A stretch of DNA of 64,000 nucleotides from Poriferisodalis sp965221195 (lineage in GTDB: Bacteria > Actinomycetota > Acidimicrobiia > Acidimicrobiales > Poriferisodalaceae). The position numbers and the translations under genes are program-made. Below are positions 40,439 through 49,623 of this stretch, in pieces. The notes under the pieces are model-generated. The model had not been told where the DNA came from, did no database searches, and was given only the letters and a program-made list of their open reading frames with translations. The stretch spans positions 2,418,001-2,482,000 of the forward strand of contig OZ244864.1 of NCBI GenBank assembly GCA_965221195.1. Reading direction: 5' to 3'. Every line of letters starts with the position of its first letter. The stretch's first letter is position 1.

Positions 40439-41995
40439 TCAGCTGTCGTCGCTGTGGTCGCCAGCGTCGGCCTCTGCGCTGTCAGCAGTGCTCACAAACT
40501 GTGCCGTGAAAGCCTCAACGGCGGCCCCCAATGCGGCTGAGTCAACATCACCAGCAGATCGGATATCAGACATCAACGCGCTATGGCGAGTGCCCATGTA
40601 GGCAAGCAACTCTTCCTCATAGCGGCCCACATCATCAACCTCAATACCGTCTATGTGGCCGTTGGTGCCCGCATAGATGACGACCACCTGCTCTTCGACT
40701 GGCATCGGTGAGTTCAGGCCCTGCTTGAGCAGCTCAACCAACCGATAGCCCCGGCCGAGCTGAGCCGCAGACACGGCATCAAGTTCGGAGCCGAACGTTG
40801 CGAAGGCTTCGAGGTCGCGAAACTGAGCGAGGTCGATCTTCAAGGTGCCGGCCACGCTCTTCATGGCCTTGGTCTGCGCCGCCGAACCCACACGCGAGAC
40901 CGAGATGCCCACGTCGACCGCTGGCCGCACACCCGACTTGAACAAGTCGTCCTGGAGATAGATCTGACCGTCGGTGATCGAGATCACATTGGTGGGGATA
41001 TACGCCGACACATCGCCGGCTTTGGTCTCGATGATCGGCAACGCCGTCAGCGATCCTGCGCCGTTGTCATCGGACAGCTTCGCGGCCCGCTCAAGCAGGC
41101 GGCTGTGCAGGTAGAACACGTCGCCCGGGTAGGCCTCACGGCCCGGCGGCCGCCGCAGCAGCAACGACAACTGCCTATAGGCCTCAGCCTGCTTAGACAG
41201 GTCGTCGTAGACGATGAGAGCGTGATCGCCGGTCTCCATCCAATGCTGGCCCATTGCACAGCCGGCGTAGGGAGCGAGGTACTTGAACGGTGCCGAATCT
41301 GATGCCGGCGCAGACACCACCACCGTGTACTCCATGGCACCTCGCTCGCGCAGCGTGTTCACTACTTGGGCCACCGTTGAACCCTTTTGCCCGATGGCCA
41401 CATAGATGCACTTCACACCGAGACCGGCCTGATTCAAAATCGTGTCAACCGCTACCGATGTCTTGCCGGTCTTGCGGTCACCGATGATGAGTTCGCGCTG
41501 ACCCCGCCCAACCGGAGTCATCGAGTCGATGGCCTTGATGCCGGTCTGCAGCGGCTCATGGACCGGCTTGCGACCCATCACGCCAGGGGCTTGGATCTCC
41601 ATGCGCCGCTCAATGGCGCCGGTGATATCGCCTTGGCCGTCGATTGGCTGGCCGAGCGCGTTGACGACTCGACCAAGCACAGCGTCGCCTACCGGAACCG
41701 ACAAGATGCGGCCGGTGGCACGAACGGCTTGGCCTTCTTCAATCCGCTCAACGCTGCCGAGCACCACAGCGCCAATCGATTCTTCGTCGAGGTTCAGCGC
41801 CAACCCAACATCGCCGCTTTGGAACTCGAGAATTTCGTTCACCGAGCAGCTAGGCAACCCCGAGACTCGAGCGATACCGTCGCCGACCTCAAGAATGCGT
41901 CCAACGGTGCCGGACTCGATTGCTGGGTCGAAACCCTCAAGGTTGCGGCGAATCGCCGAAGTGATGTCGCCGGTGTTGATGCTCAAGTCGGTCAC
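40439..41995 (-). CDS. atpA: ATP synthase alpha subunit
   Basis: Regulatory nucleotide-binding subunit of F1, 518 residues. P-loop GDRKTGKTSVA, VGRGQRELIIG, and the arginine-finger region ISVSRVGSAAQT are all present. The C-terminus is acidic (DSAEADAGDHSDDS). It overlaps the atpH stop as ATGA. Confidence 0.97.
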   Translation of the reverse strand: MTDLSINTGDITSAIRRNLEGFDPAIESGTVGRILEVGDGIARVSGLPSCSVNEILEFQSGDVGLALNLDEESIGAVVLGSVERIEEGQAVRATGRILSVPVGDAVLGRVVNALGQPIDGQGDITGAIERRMEIQAPGVMGRKPVHEPLQTGIKAIDSMTPVGRGQRELIIGDRKTGKTSVAVDTILNQAGLGVKCIYVAIGQKGSTVAQVVNTLRERGAMEYTVVVSAPASDSAPFKYLAPYAGCAMGQHWMETGDHALIVYDDLSKQAEAYRQLSLLLRRPPGREAYPGDVFYLHSRLLERAAKLSDDNGAGSLTALPIIETKAGDVSAYIPTNVISITDGQIYLQDDLFKSGVRPAVDVGISVSRVGSAAQTKAMKSVAGTLKIDLAQFRDLEAFATFGSELDAVSAAQLGRGYRLVELLKQGLNSPMPVEEQVVVIYAGTNGHIDGIEVDDVGRYEEELLAYMGTRHSALMSDIRSAGDVDSAALGAAVEAFTAQFVSTADSAEADAGDHSDDS

Positions 41996-42519
41996 GACAA
42001 ACGCTCCTTCATCTGCTCAAGCCGGGTGCGAACCGAGCCATCGAAGACCGTGTCGCCAATCTGGGCAGTCAGTCCTCCGATGATGTCTGGATCCACCACG
42101 ACATGGACCGTCACGTTGCTGCCGCTGGCCCTGCTGAGCGCGTCGGCAACTCGTTTCACCTGCTCGTCGGTGAGTGCTACTGCCGAACGGACTTCGGCCA
42201 CTGCGCCTCCGCGCGTGGCGGCTGCTTGGGTAAGTGCTTCATCGGCGATGGCTTCAATGTCGCCGCCGCGACCGGCACCGACCAGCATGGCCACGACGTT
42301 GAGCGTGACCGGCGAGGCCTGTGAGGCCAAAAGGTCTTCGACGACACCGATGCGGCGCGATGCCGGAATGGCACGATCGCTCAGCACTTCACGCAACCGG
42401 GGATCCTCCGCCGCGGCGCGGCCCACTGCGGACAATTCGTCGGTGACACGGTCGAGCACATCCTCAGCCTGCGCAATAGCCACGACCGCGCTTGCGTACC
42501 CCTCGGTTCGCTCACTCAT
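41992..42519 (-). CDS. atpH: ATP synthase delta subunit
   Basis: Peripheral stalk subunit linking F1 to subunit b, 175 residues. The start ERTEGYASAVVAIAQAEDVLDRVTDEL and the C-terminal VVVDPDIIGGLTAQIGDTVFDGSVRTRLEQM are family hallmarks. Stop overlaps atpA start. A 139-bp gap without a gene separates it from atpF, whereas these two usually abut; nothing recognisable lies in the gap. Confidence 0.94.
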   Translation of the reverse strand: MSERTEGYASAVVAIAQAEDVLDRVTDELSAVGRAAAEDPRLREVLSDRAIPASRRIGVVEDLLASQASPVTLNVVAMLVGAGRGGDIEAIADEALTQAAATRGGAVAEVRSAVALTDEQVKRVADALSRASGSNVTVHVVVDPDIIGGLTAQIGDTVFDGSVRTRLEQMKERLS

Positions 42520-42658
42520 TGGTCGATCCTTGTCATATGTTCATCTCCTGTCCCCCGCTGAGCCCACAACACTGCACCAGTTCGCTCAAACCAGACGAGA
42601 ACGCCGACCCAGTCGAACGCACATCGGGGTGGATGCCTTCGGGCGTAGCGCGGGACGG

Positions 42659-43183
42659 TCAGTTGCTCACCCGTGCGATGTAGTCGTCAATCAGTTGCGC
42701 GTGCGCTGCTTCGTCAATGCTGGCCCTCACTACCTGCTCAGCAGCACCCACAGCAATCGACGTGATGTCGGCTCGCACTTCGGCCATCGCGCGTGCGCGC
42801 GCCGCCTCAATGTCGGCCTCAGCCTGCGCACGACGCTCAGCAATCTCAGGCTCAATGGCAGCAAGGCGCTCTTGGCGGACTGTCTCTGCGGCGGCCCGGG
42901 CTTCTTCAATGATGCGCGCTGCTTCGGCGTTGGCTTCCGCTAGGCGGGCATCGTACGAAGCACGAAGCTCCTCAGCTTCAGCCTTGGCGGTAGCTGCGTC
43001 GTCCAAGTCGCCTTGGATGCGTTCGGTACGCGCTTCCATGGCTCGCTTGATCGGTGGCAGCGCCAGCTTCCACATCACAACAAGCAAGATGAAAAAGGCC
43101 AGCGACCCCCAGATCACCTCCCACCATTCGGGGATGATCGGGTTGGAAGCCCCAAGCAGCCTTGGGGTTGCAGCGATGTTCAC
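42659..43183 (-). CDS. atpF: ATP synthase subunit b
   Basis: Membrane-anchored peripheral stalk, 174 residues: one membrane helix (about residues 22-42: EVIWGSLAFFILLVVMWKL) followed by a long alanine/glutamate/arginine coiled coil. One copy only. It lies 9 bp after atpE. Confidence 0.95.
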   Translation of the reverse strand: MNIAATPRLLGASNPIIPEWWEVIWGSLAFFILLVVMWKLALPPIKRAMEARTERIQGDLDDAATAKAEAEELRASYDARLAEANAEAARIIEEARAAAETVRQERLAAIEPEIAERRAQAEADIEAARARAMAEVRADITSIAVGAAEQVVRASIDEAAHAQLIDDYIARVSN

Positions 43184-43192
43184 TGCTGCCTC

Positions 43193-43447
43193 CTACGCGA
43201 AGTTGAGCAGAATGAACACCACGAAACCGATGAGGGCCAGTGCCTCGGTGAACGCGATGCCCAAGAACATGGTCGTGCGGACCATGCCTGCTGATTCGGG
43301 TTGACGCGCCATCGCGGTGATGGCATTGCCGACGACTAGGCCGATGCCGACGCCGGGGCCGATGGCTGCAAGGCCGTAGCCCAGACCGGCGCCGACAGCC
43401 TTGAGGCCATCGACCGCGTTGTCCGCTTGTGCGAGCAATTCGATCAC
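43193..43447 (-). CDS. atpE: ATP synthase subunit c
   Basis: Proton-carrying rotor ring subunit of 84 residues: two hairpin helices with the glycine-rich first helix (GAGLGYGLAAIGPGVGIG) and carboxylate glutamate in GIAFTEALALIG of the second. The ligands expected for sodium coupling (Gln, Ser next to Glu) are not seen, so it is a proton type. N-terminus MIELLAQADN may be a short leader. Confidence 0.96.
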   Translation of the reverse strand: MIELLAQADNAVDGLKAVGAGLGYGLAAIGPGVGIGLVVGNAITAMARQPESAGMVRTTMFLGIAFTEALALIGFVVFILLNFA

Positions 43448-43527
43448 TCGTCTCTCCTGTTGTTCGGGAACTGTTTGCGGGGAATCTGTGGTGGGGCCGC
43501 TGCTGCGGCTACTGACTAATACTCTGG

Positions 43528-44334
43528 CTAGTGCTCTGGGTGCAAGGCACCGCCGATGTACACGGCGGTGAGCATGGTGAATATGAACGCCTGCAGCGCT
43601 GAGACCAAGATCTCAAACGCCGTGATTCCGATCAGCATGAGGAACGGCGCGGGCGTGATGACGACCAGCCATGTCGGCGTGTCGGCAGTGAGGGCGAGCC
43701 AGAAGACGGTGTGCGACAAGAGCGCGAACGTGACGATCAGCAAATGACCGGCAAGCAGGTTCGCAAAGAGCCGCACCGCTAGCGAGAAGGGCCGCACGAA
43801 GAACGTTGAGACAAACTCAATCAGTGCCACTAGCGGCAGCAGCACCAAAGGAACGCCGGGCGGGATGGTGACGTTTTTGAGGTAGCGCCCGAAGCCGTGA
43901 TTCTTGATGCCGACAGCGTTGAAGACAAGCCACACCAAGATCGCCAGCGTTGCCGGCATCGCCATGCGCGCATTGCCGGGGAAGTGAATGAGCGGGACGA
44001 CTTCGGTGATGTTTGAGAAGAAAATGAAGAAGAACAGCGTCAGCAGGAACGGCAAGTAGCGCATGCCGTCGGGGCCAATCGACTGCATGATGATGTTCTC
44101 GCGGATGAACTGCACCGATGTCTCCGCCACGGTCTGGACACCTCGGGGCGCTGCGATAGCCGGGGCCTGGTCGTAGCGACGTTTGGCCATGGCGAAGATC
44201 ACGAGCGGCGCGGCCATAGCGAAGAGATAGATGATGCCGACTTTGTTCAACGCGAAGTTGGTGCCGTCAAACAGGACCCCTGGCCACTCCAGCAGCTTTT
44301 CAATCTTGGGGAATTCCAGCGCAAGCAGGTTCAC
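43528..44334 (-). CDS. atpB: ATP synthase subunit a
   Basis: Stator proton-channel subunit, 268 residues with five or six membrane segments. The essential arginine is in RPFSLAVRLFANLLAGHLL, the usual fourth helix. C-terminus HPEH. Start overlaps the stop of the upstream atpI-like gene by four bases (ATGA). Confidence 0.95.
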   Translation of the reverse strand: MNLLALEFPKIEKLLEWPGVLFDGTNFALNKVGIIYLFAMAAPLVIFAMAKRRYDQAPAIAAPRGVQTVAETSVQFIRENIIMQSIGPDGMRYLPFLLTLFFFIFFSNITEVVPLIHFPGNARMAMPATLAILVWLVFNAVGIKNHGFGRYLKNVTIPPGVPLVLLPLVALIEFVSTFFVRPFSLAVRLFANLLAGHLLIVTFALLSHTVFWLALTADTPTWLVVITPAPFLMLIGITAFEILVSALQAFIFTMLTAVYIGGALHPEH

Positions 44335-44870
44335 ATCTGTTCCTTAGCGGAGGGTGCCGGGCGACCGATGGGGGCCGCGAGCCGCAGGGAAACATAGCGC
44401 ATCTCCCACGAAAGCAAACCTAGGTGGCTGATCGCGATGGTGATGCCGAGCGGAATTGGCTCAAAGGCGCTCAACCTGCTGACCGCCATCACAGCCCCGG
44501 CGAGCGCGCCGAGGCGCGCGACGAAGCCGCCGAGCGTCGCTGCCATGAGCGCAGCGGGCGAGATCGCGATGGCCCAGTTCATCAACACGGCCGCAACCAG
44601 CAAGTTGGCGAGCACGAGCACTAGGCCGTAGGCAGCGGAGGCCGCCCCGCCGAAACCCCAGATCAGACCACAGGCTGCGATCCACAACGGACTGACGAGC
44701 AAGCCGCGCCTTGCGACCTGCCACGCGATGATTTTCTCTGGGCTGGCCTTCTCTGGGCTGGCCTTCTCTGGGCTGGCCTTCTTTGGGCTGGCCTTAAGCA
44801 CCGTTGCGTCGGCTGAGCCATGAGCCGACGCTTGTTGTGGCGGTGTGCTGGTGTCGGCCGTGAAGCTCAT
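44331..44870 (-). CDS. ATP synthase subunit I-like membrane protein
   Basis: Small membrane protein upstream of atpB, 179 residues. N-terminal 45 residues are low complexity, with four SPEKA-type pentads from a 15-bp tandem repeat. Four hydrophobic segments follow. Position and topology match AtpI-like proteins that aid c-ring assembly; sequence similarity is weak, so the identity rests on context. ATGA overlap with the gene before it (44867) and with atpB. Confidence 0.75.
   Translation of the reverse strand: MSFTADTSTPPQQASAHGSADATVLKASPKKASPEKASPEKASPEKIIAWQVARRGLLVSPLWIAACGLIWGFGGAASAAYGLVLVLANLLVAAVLMNWAIAISPAALMAATLGGFVARLGALAGAVMAVSRLSAFEPIPLGITIAISHLGLLSWEMRYVSLRLAAPIGRPAPSAKEQM
44736..44795 (-). 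repeat. 15-bp tandem repeat, four copies
   Basis: CTCTGGGCTGGCCTT four times (last with one change) in the ATP synthase subunit I-like gene; encodes the SPEKA/KASPE pentads. Confidence 0.95.
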
Positions 44871-45259
44871 TGCTCGCTCACAGAACTGTGAGAATCGCGT
44901 GCGCGGTGAGAATCGCGTGCGCGGTGCGCTTCCAAAGACACGCCTGTCGGCAAAGACACCGACTCATCAAAACCGTCAGAGCGATCTATCCCACGCCGCT
45001 GCGCGGGTCGGGTTGATGCCAGCGCTTGCTCATGGACCTGCATGCGCTCGGCATAGCGATACCACTCAGTGAGCAGTTTCGTGACAAACGCAACCATGCC
45101 GAAGCTCAACGCCAGCCATGGCCCGGTGCCCAGCCAGCGGTCGAGCCCGAACCCGATGGCGGCGAAGATCGCGGGCGTCATCACGATCTCTACGGCCTTA
45201 GCCAGACCGTCCTCGCTACCGTTGATGTCGGCCCCATTGCGCGCCACATTGCGTGCCAT
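44867..45259 (-). CDS. AtpZ/AtpI-type membrane protein
   Basis: First gene of the atp operon, 130 residues. Two hydrophobic segments with PAIFAAIGFGLDRWLGTGPWLALSFGMVAFV (shown in parts: FGLDRWLGTGPWL, SFGMVAFVTKL), the signature of AtpZ-like Ca2+/Mg2+ or assembly subunits. The C-terminus is polar and includes two copies of an SHRARD unit from an 18-bp repeat. The ATG is 7 nt after TAGCCT, so the operon mRNA is probably leaderless. Confidence 0.8.
   Translation of the reverse strand: MARNVARNGADINGSEDGLAKAVEIVMTPAIFAAIGFGLDRWLGTGPWLALSFGMVAFVTKLLTEWYRYAERMQVHEQALASTRPAQRRGIDRSDGFDESVSLPTGVSLEAHRARDSHRARDSHSSVSEQ
44889..44924 (-). repeat. 18-bp tandem duplication
   Basis: TGAGAATCGCGTGCGCGG twice, at the 3' end of the AtpZ-like gene, encoding a duplicated HRARDS unit. 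Confidence 0.93.
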
Positions 45260-45272
45260 AGCAAACAGGCTA
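45260..45272 (-). promoter_or_regulatory. -10 box TAGCCT, 7 nt before first atp operon ATG
   Basis: Same hexamer as before prfA; likely promoter of the ten-gene ATP synthase operon. Confidence 0.48.
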
Positions 45273-45312
45273 GGAGCATCAGCTAACGCTTCAGGCTCAC
45301 GGGCTTGTTGGC

Positions 45313-46581
45313 TCAGCGGTCATACGGCGGGAAAGCGGCGCAGAGTTCGGCAACTTCAGCGCGCACTTGAGAAATGACACCTTCGTCATCTGGCACTCGC
45401 AGCACTCGTGCGGTGAACTCGGCAATCTGGGCCATCTCAGTAGCGCCCATGCCCTGAGTGGTGACCGACGGGGTGCCCATGCGCAAACCGCTGGTTACGA
45501 ACGGCGAACGGGGATCGTCGGGTATCGCGTTGCGATTCAGCGTGATGCCAGCCGCATCGAGTGCTTCTTGGGCCGCTTTGCCTGTCAAGTCGGCATCGAA
45601 GCTGCGCAGATCAATCAACAGCAGGTGATTGTCGGTGCCACCCGACACCAACCGAAAACCCTGCGTACCCAGAGCATCCGCCAGCGCCGCTGCGTTTTCG
45701 ACGATACGCGCCTGATATGCGGCGAAGCTGGGGCGCGCCGCCTCGGCAAATCCCACCGCCTTGGCCGCAACTGCGTGATCGAGCGGCCCGCCCTGGTTGC
45801 CGGGGAACACGGCTGAGTCGATGCGCTTGGCGTATTCCTGCGTACACAGGATTGTCCCACCGCGTGGGCCGCGCATGGTCTTGTGCGTGGTGAACGTGAC
45901 GACATCGGCGTACGGGACCGGGTTGGGATGTGCTCCCCCTGCGATGAGTCCGGCAATGTGAGCTGCGTCAAACAAGAACATCGCACCGATCTCGTCGCAG
46001 ACCTCGCGAAACGGTGCGGGGTCGATGCGACGGGGGTAGGCCGTTGCGCCTGCCACGATCAACTTGGGACGGTGCTCGCGGGCCAACTCGGCCATGGCTT
46101 CGTAGTCGATGCGCTCGTCGCTGCGGGTCAACCCATAGCTGACGAAGTTGTAGAATTTGCCGCTGGAGTTCACCGGTGACCCGTGGGTGAGATGGCCACC
46201 GTGGTCGAGGCTCATGCCCATCACCGTGTCGCCTATGTCGAGCAGTGCCATATACACCGCAGCGTTGGCTTGGGATCCAGAGTGCGGCTGCACGTTGGCG
46301 TGCTCTGCGCCGAAGAGAGCCTTTACCCGGTCGATAGCGAGCTGCTCGGCAGTGTCGGCATTGGCGTTGCCGCCGTAGTAGCGGCGGTGGGGATAGCCCT
46401 CGCTGTACTTGTTGGTGAGCACACTGCCGGTCGCAGCCATGACTGCGGGCGAAGCGAAATTCTCTGAGGCGATGAGCTGGATTGTCGTCATCTGCCGTTC
46501 CAGCTCGGCTGCGAGTACAGCGTCGATTTCAGGGTCGCTGGGTGGTGCCCAGCTAGCGGATGCGGGATGCGTTGTGGTCAT
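45313..46581 (-). CDS. glyA: Serine hydroxymethyltransferase
   Basis: PLP enzyme that makes glycine and 5,10-methylene-tetrahydrofolate from serine, 422 residues. Motifs: IQLIASENFASPAVM, SEGYPHRRYYGGN, LDHGGHLTHG, and the PLP-lysine site FTTHKTMRGPRGG. An in-frame extension reaches 46737 but is His/Ser/Thr-rich and lies over the rpiB end, so ATG 46581 (MTTTHPASAS) is taken; GGAG lies 11 nt before it. Located between the atp operon and rpiB, as in many Actinobacteria. Confidence 0.96.
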   Translation of the reverse strand: MTTTHPASASWAPPSDPEIDAVLAAELERQMTTIQLIASENFASPAVMAATGSVLTNKYSEGYPHRRYYGGNANADTAEQLAIDRVKALFGAEHANVQPHSGSQANAAVYMALLDIGDTVMGMSLDHGGHLTHGSPVNSSGKFYNFVSYGLTRSDERIDYEAMAELAREHRPKLIVAGATAYPRRIDPAPFREVCDEIGAMFLFDAAHIAGLIAGGAHPNPVPYADVVTFTTHKTMRGPRGGTILCTQEYAKRIDSAVFPGNQGGPLDHAVAAKAVGFAEAARPSFAAYQARIVENAAALADALGTQGFRLVSGGTDNHLLLIDLRSFDADLTGKAAQEALDAAGITLNRNAIPDDPRSPFVTSGLRMGTPSVTTQGMGATEMAQIAEFTARVLRVPDDEGVISQVRAEVAELCAAFPPYDR

Positions 46582-46714
46582 CAAACTGCTGCTCCGTGTG
46601 GCTGTGTTGCTGTGTCTGTGTTGCTGGCTGGTGATGGTGATGCCAAGTTGCTGGCTGGTGCTGATATGGACGTTGGTGTGGGTGTTGCAGTGCCGTCGGC
46701 AGCACCAAGCGGTC

Positions 46715-47188
46715 TCAGCGTCGGCCGAGGGCATCAATCTTGTCTACCCGTCGCTGATGGCGTCCGCCTTCAAACGACGCTGCTAGGTAGGAGTTGACGG
46801 CGGCGATGGCACCGTCAGTGCTCAACAGTCGAGCGCCGAGGCAGATCATGTTGGCGTCGTTGTGCTCGCGAGCGAGCCGGGCCGAAGTCTCGTCATGCAC
46901 GGTGGCAGCACGAATGCCAACCACTTTGCCCGCTGCCATGGCAATACCAATGCCACTGCCGCATACGGCTACGCCGAAGTGTGCCCTTCGGGTCGCCACC
47001 GCCTCGGCGGCAGCTTCGCCGAAATCGGGGTAATCGACCGACTCTGGGCCGTTGGTGCCCAAATCAACAACGTTGTAGCCGCCGGAGCGCAGGTGATGGA
47101 CCAAGCGATCTTTCAGCTCCCAGCCGGCATGATCGGCAGCCAGCGCAACGACGGTCTCGCTCGGAGTTAACGAGTTAGCCACAGCCAC
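46715..47188 (-). CDS. rpiB: Ribose-5-phosphate isomerase B
   Basis: Interconverts ribose-5-phosphate and ribulose-5-phosphate. The 157-residue protein has LAADHAGWELKD at the start, VCGSGIGIAMAAGK (active-site cysteine) and HNDANMICLGARLL. GTG start 47188. Ends 133 bp before glyA; short GCTGGCTGGTGATGG-type repeats fill that gap (46600-46690). Confidence 0.93.
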   Translation of the reverse strand: MAVANSLTPSETVVALAADHAGWELKDRLVHHLRSGGYNVVDLGTNGPESVDYPDFGEAAAEAVATRRAHFGVAVCGSGIGIAMAAGKVVGIRAATVHDETSARLAREHNDANMICLGARLLSTDGAIAAVNSYLAASFEGGRHQRRVDKIDALGRR

Positions 47189-47338
47189 AGCGCCAGTCTC
47201 GCATCAACCAAGCCCACTCCCGCACCAGACTCGCAGAGGGTTGGTCCGGCAGACGTGCCCCTCATCATCTGCCAGCCCGCACCTACTTCAGGTCCGCACA
47301 CAAAGGCGGGAGGACCGAGTTCGCTGGTCTGCGTCTCC

Positions 47339-48340
47339 TCACATAGTCGACCGATCTCGAACGACGTTCAAAGTCTCAGTGCCGATCTGCAGATGAATGC
47401 TGTCAGCGCGAAGACGCAACCTCAGTTCGGGCAAGTAGGCAGGAGTGTACTTGAACAATTCGTCGAAGGGTGCGCGGATGTACTTCTCAATGAAGACGCT
47501 CACGGTCGGCCCAGCCTCTGCTTCCAAGTGTGCCCACGCGTCGTCGCCGACGTAGGCGCGTCCGCCGTGCCCCACGAACGTCTCAACAAGCTCGGACAGC
47601 TTGGGGTTTTGCGTTCCGTCGAGCACGACGAGAATCGGGGTGAACCCGCTCGCCTCGCAATCGGCAGGAAACGAGAGCTCCTCGGCCCAGCGGCCTTGAC
47701 CCGACGCTGCAATAGTCACGCGAATCTTGATCTCATATGCATCCGTTCCACGCATGCAGTCGACTTGACGGCCCCGGCCTTTACCCCCTCTTCTGACAGG
47801 GCTGTCGTCGGCTGAAATCGGCGATCCGCCAATTGCACCGGCCATGACAGGCTCGAACAGATAGCCGGTTTCCTGCGCCGCTCGGTTGTCGATGTCGTAC
47901 ATCCACTTGCGCAAGATCAGCAACGAACCAAGCATTTCGGCACTCAGACTGCCGTATTGCAGGAGGCCTCGGGGTCCAACTTGCTCCAGCATCGGAGTCG
48001 CTTGGAGGCTGAAAATGTTTGCGAACTTGAGCCGCGCGCGATGCAGTGCAGCGAGCGACAGGAAGTACGTGTCGGTGTCGAACGGGCCGGCTTGCAGCAA
48101 CGCGTCGTAGGCATCAAATCCCGAGATTGCGCCGCCGAGCGAGACATCGCCTGGTGCGATCTCGTAAAGCTCTCCGACTTCCTCGGAATCGAGCCCACGA
48201 AGAGGCCGGAGATCAAGATCACGCGCAGTGATAGCAACAAGCGCTCTGACTGCACTGTCGGTCAGCGAGATTGCTTGGCCTCCTGTGCCGGATGCACGGA
48301 CTTTCTCGAACGCGGCTGACTGCGATCTACTCAACGCCAC
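47339..48340 (-). CDS. Type II restriction endonuclease, tentatively ApaLI-like
   Basis: 333-residue protein encoded directly after a DNA cytosine methyltransferase gene and overlapping it by 10 bp. A plausible PD-(D/E)xK nuclease core is DCMRGTDAYEIKIRV, with an acidic residue before a hydrophobic strand and ExK. The middle and C-terminal parts (QGRWAEELSFPADCEASG, PTVSVFIEKYIRAPF) recall the ApaLI family (recognition GTGCAC), but this is from memory and unverified. The pairing with a methyltransferase is the main evidence. It would cut unmethylated DNA. GTG start 48340. Confidence 0.65.
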   Translation of the reverse strand: MALSRSQSAAFEKVRASGTGGQAISLTDSAVRALVAITARDLDLRPLRGLDSEEVGELYEIAPGDVSLGGAISGFDAYDALLQAGPFDTDTYFLSLAALHRARLKFANIFSLQATPMLEQVGPRGLLQYGSLSAEMLGSLLILRKWMYDIDNRAAQETGYLFEPVMAGAIGGSPISADDSPVRRGGKGRGRQVDCMRGTDAYEIKIRVTIAASGQGRWAEELSFPADCEASGFTPILVVLDGTQNPKLSELVETFVGHGGRAYVGDDAWAHLEAEAGPTVSVFIEKYIRAPFDELFKYTPAYLPELRLRLRADSIHLQIGTETLNVVRDRSTM

Positions 48341-49587
48341 AACGGCACCGCTGCGATCCCGTAGCGAGTGTTCACGCGCTTGACGACTCGGGCCAGAGCA
48401 GGACTCAGCCCGCTGCCGTTGGTGACATGGAACTCATGCAGCTTCGGCGGCCCATCTGCACGGGGAGATGCTGTACAACCAAGGCTCGCTATCCAAGTTC
48501 CGAACAGCTCAGCAAATGGCGGCGGTATCGCGTTGCCGATGAGGGTGGCTTGGTCGGACCGGCTGCCAGAGAACTTGAAGCCGTCGGGGAAGCCTTGCAG
48601 GCGGGCACACTCTCGCAGTGTCAAACAGCGGTTCTCAGTCGGATGCACGAACTCCCGAGTAGCTGCGCTGGTGATCGCCTTGGACGGTTCGTCAGCGAGC
48701 AAGCGGCGGATGCCAGCTGGCGCACCGCCTCGCCGTTCTGACGGCATCCCATCTGAGACACGCCGGTTGGCACGGCGGGCGTAGCTGCGATGCCTAAGCT
48801 TCTCTGGCAAGTCGCGCATGGTCTGGCCCGGCCCCAGCAGACTGACGCGGTCGGCATCAGATTCGGACAAGGCCACCGCTGCATGTCCTTGAACGCTTGC
48901 CTGCTCCGTTTCTTGTAAAGGCTCGCCGAGACCGGCCAACGCGTCGGCAACGGTCGGCGCTGCTGGCAGCGATGCCGTGCCGTCGGTCTGCGTGCCTGGA
49001 GCACCGAATGCACGATGAGAGGGACTCGGGAAGCCCGGATCCGACCCGAGCGCCCCGATTGCGATGACCCGTTTGCGAAGCTGAGCTACCCCGTAGTTCG
49101 CGACGTTCACCTTGCGCAGCCTCACCGAATAGCCGCCGTCGAGCACGCCGTCGAGCAGGTCGATCACGAAATCGCCGTCGGCCGCTGTCAGCATTCCCTC
49201 GACATTCTCGAACAGGAACCACCGAGGCTGCATCTCGGCCACCAAGCGAGCGAACTCGCCTACCAGCGTGTTGCGCTGGTCGCCTGCGCGTCGTGCGCCG
49301 GCAGAAGTGAAGCCTTGGCACGGCGGCCCGCCGGCGACTAACGAAGGCGCAGTGCCGCCTGCACGCTCGAGCACAGAGGCCCCGGTGAGCCCTCGAACGC
49401 ATTTGTCTTCCACGACGGCTTCGTCGAAGTTACGGCGCAGTGTGTCGACCGCCGGCCTCCAGTTGTCGTTCGCCATCAGGGTGTCGAACCCAGCTCGCTG
49501 CAAGCCCAGCGTCAGGCCGCCGGCACCGGCGAAGAGGTCGATGCTCGACAGCGGGGAATCGCCGCTCACAGCATCACTGCCCGGCAT
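48331..49587 (-). CDS. DNA (cytosine-5-)-methyltransferase
   Basis: Modification enzyme of a type II system, 418 residues. All m5C motifs in order: I DLFAGAGGLTLGL, IV GGPPCQGFTSAG (catalytic cysteine in PCQ), VI LFENVEGML, VIII VAQLRKRV, IX RECARLQGFPDGF, X TLIGNAIPPPF. The variable target-recognition region lies between VIII and IX (about 190-330). It is inserted between prmC/sua5 and rpiB, which are usually adjacent in Actinobacteria, so the pair is likely acquired. The start ATG 49587 follows prmC by 36 bp on the same strand; no controller protein gene is seen. Confidence 0.93.
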   Translation of the reverse strand: MPGSDAVSGDSPLSSIDLFAGAGGLTLGLQRAGFDTLMANDNWRPAVDTLRRNFDEAVVEDKCVRGLTGASVLERAGGTAPSLVAGGPPCQGFTSAGARRAGDQRNTLVGEFARLVAEMQPRWFLFENVEGMLTAADGDFVIDLLDGVLDGGYSVRLRKVNVANYGVAQLRKRVIAIGALGSDPGFPSPSHRAFGAPGTQTDGTASLPAAPTVADALAGLGEPLQETEQASVQGHAAVALSESDADRVSLLGPGQTMRDLPEKLRHRSYARRANRRVSDGMPSERRGGAPAGIRRLLADEPSKAITSAATREFVHPTENRCLTLRECARLQGFPDGFKFSGSRSDQATLIGNAIPPPFAELFGTWIASLGCTASPRADGPPKLHEFHVTNGSGLSPALARVVKRVNTRYGIAAVPLWR

Positions 49588-49623
49588 TGTCTCATCGCTG
49601 CATCTTTGCGGATTGTTGTTACA

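Noticed and set aside
40292..41520. Plus-strand frames opposite atpA
   Set aside because: Antisense shadows; atpA has full motif support on the minus strand.
47339..49587. Avoidance of GTGCAC in the window as support for ApaLI specificity
   Set aside because: GTGCAC does occur (for example near 29740), a methylated host need not avoid it, and I could not count sites reliably.
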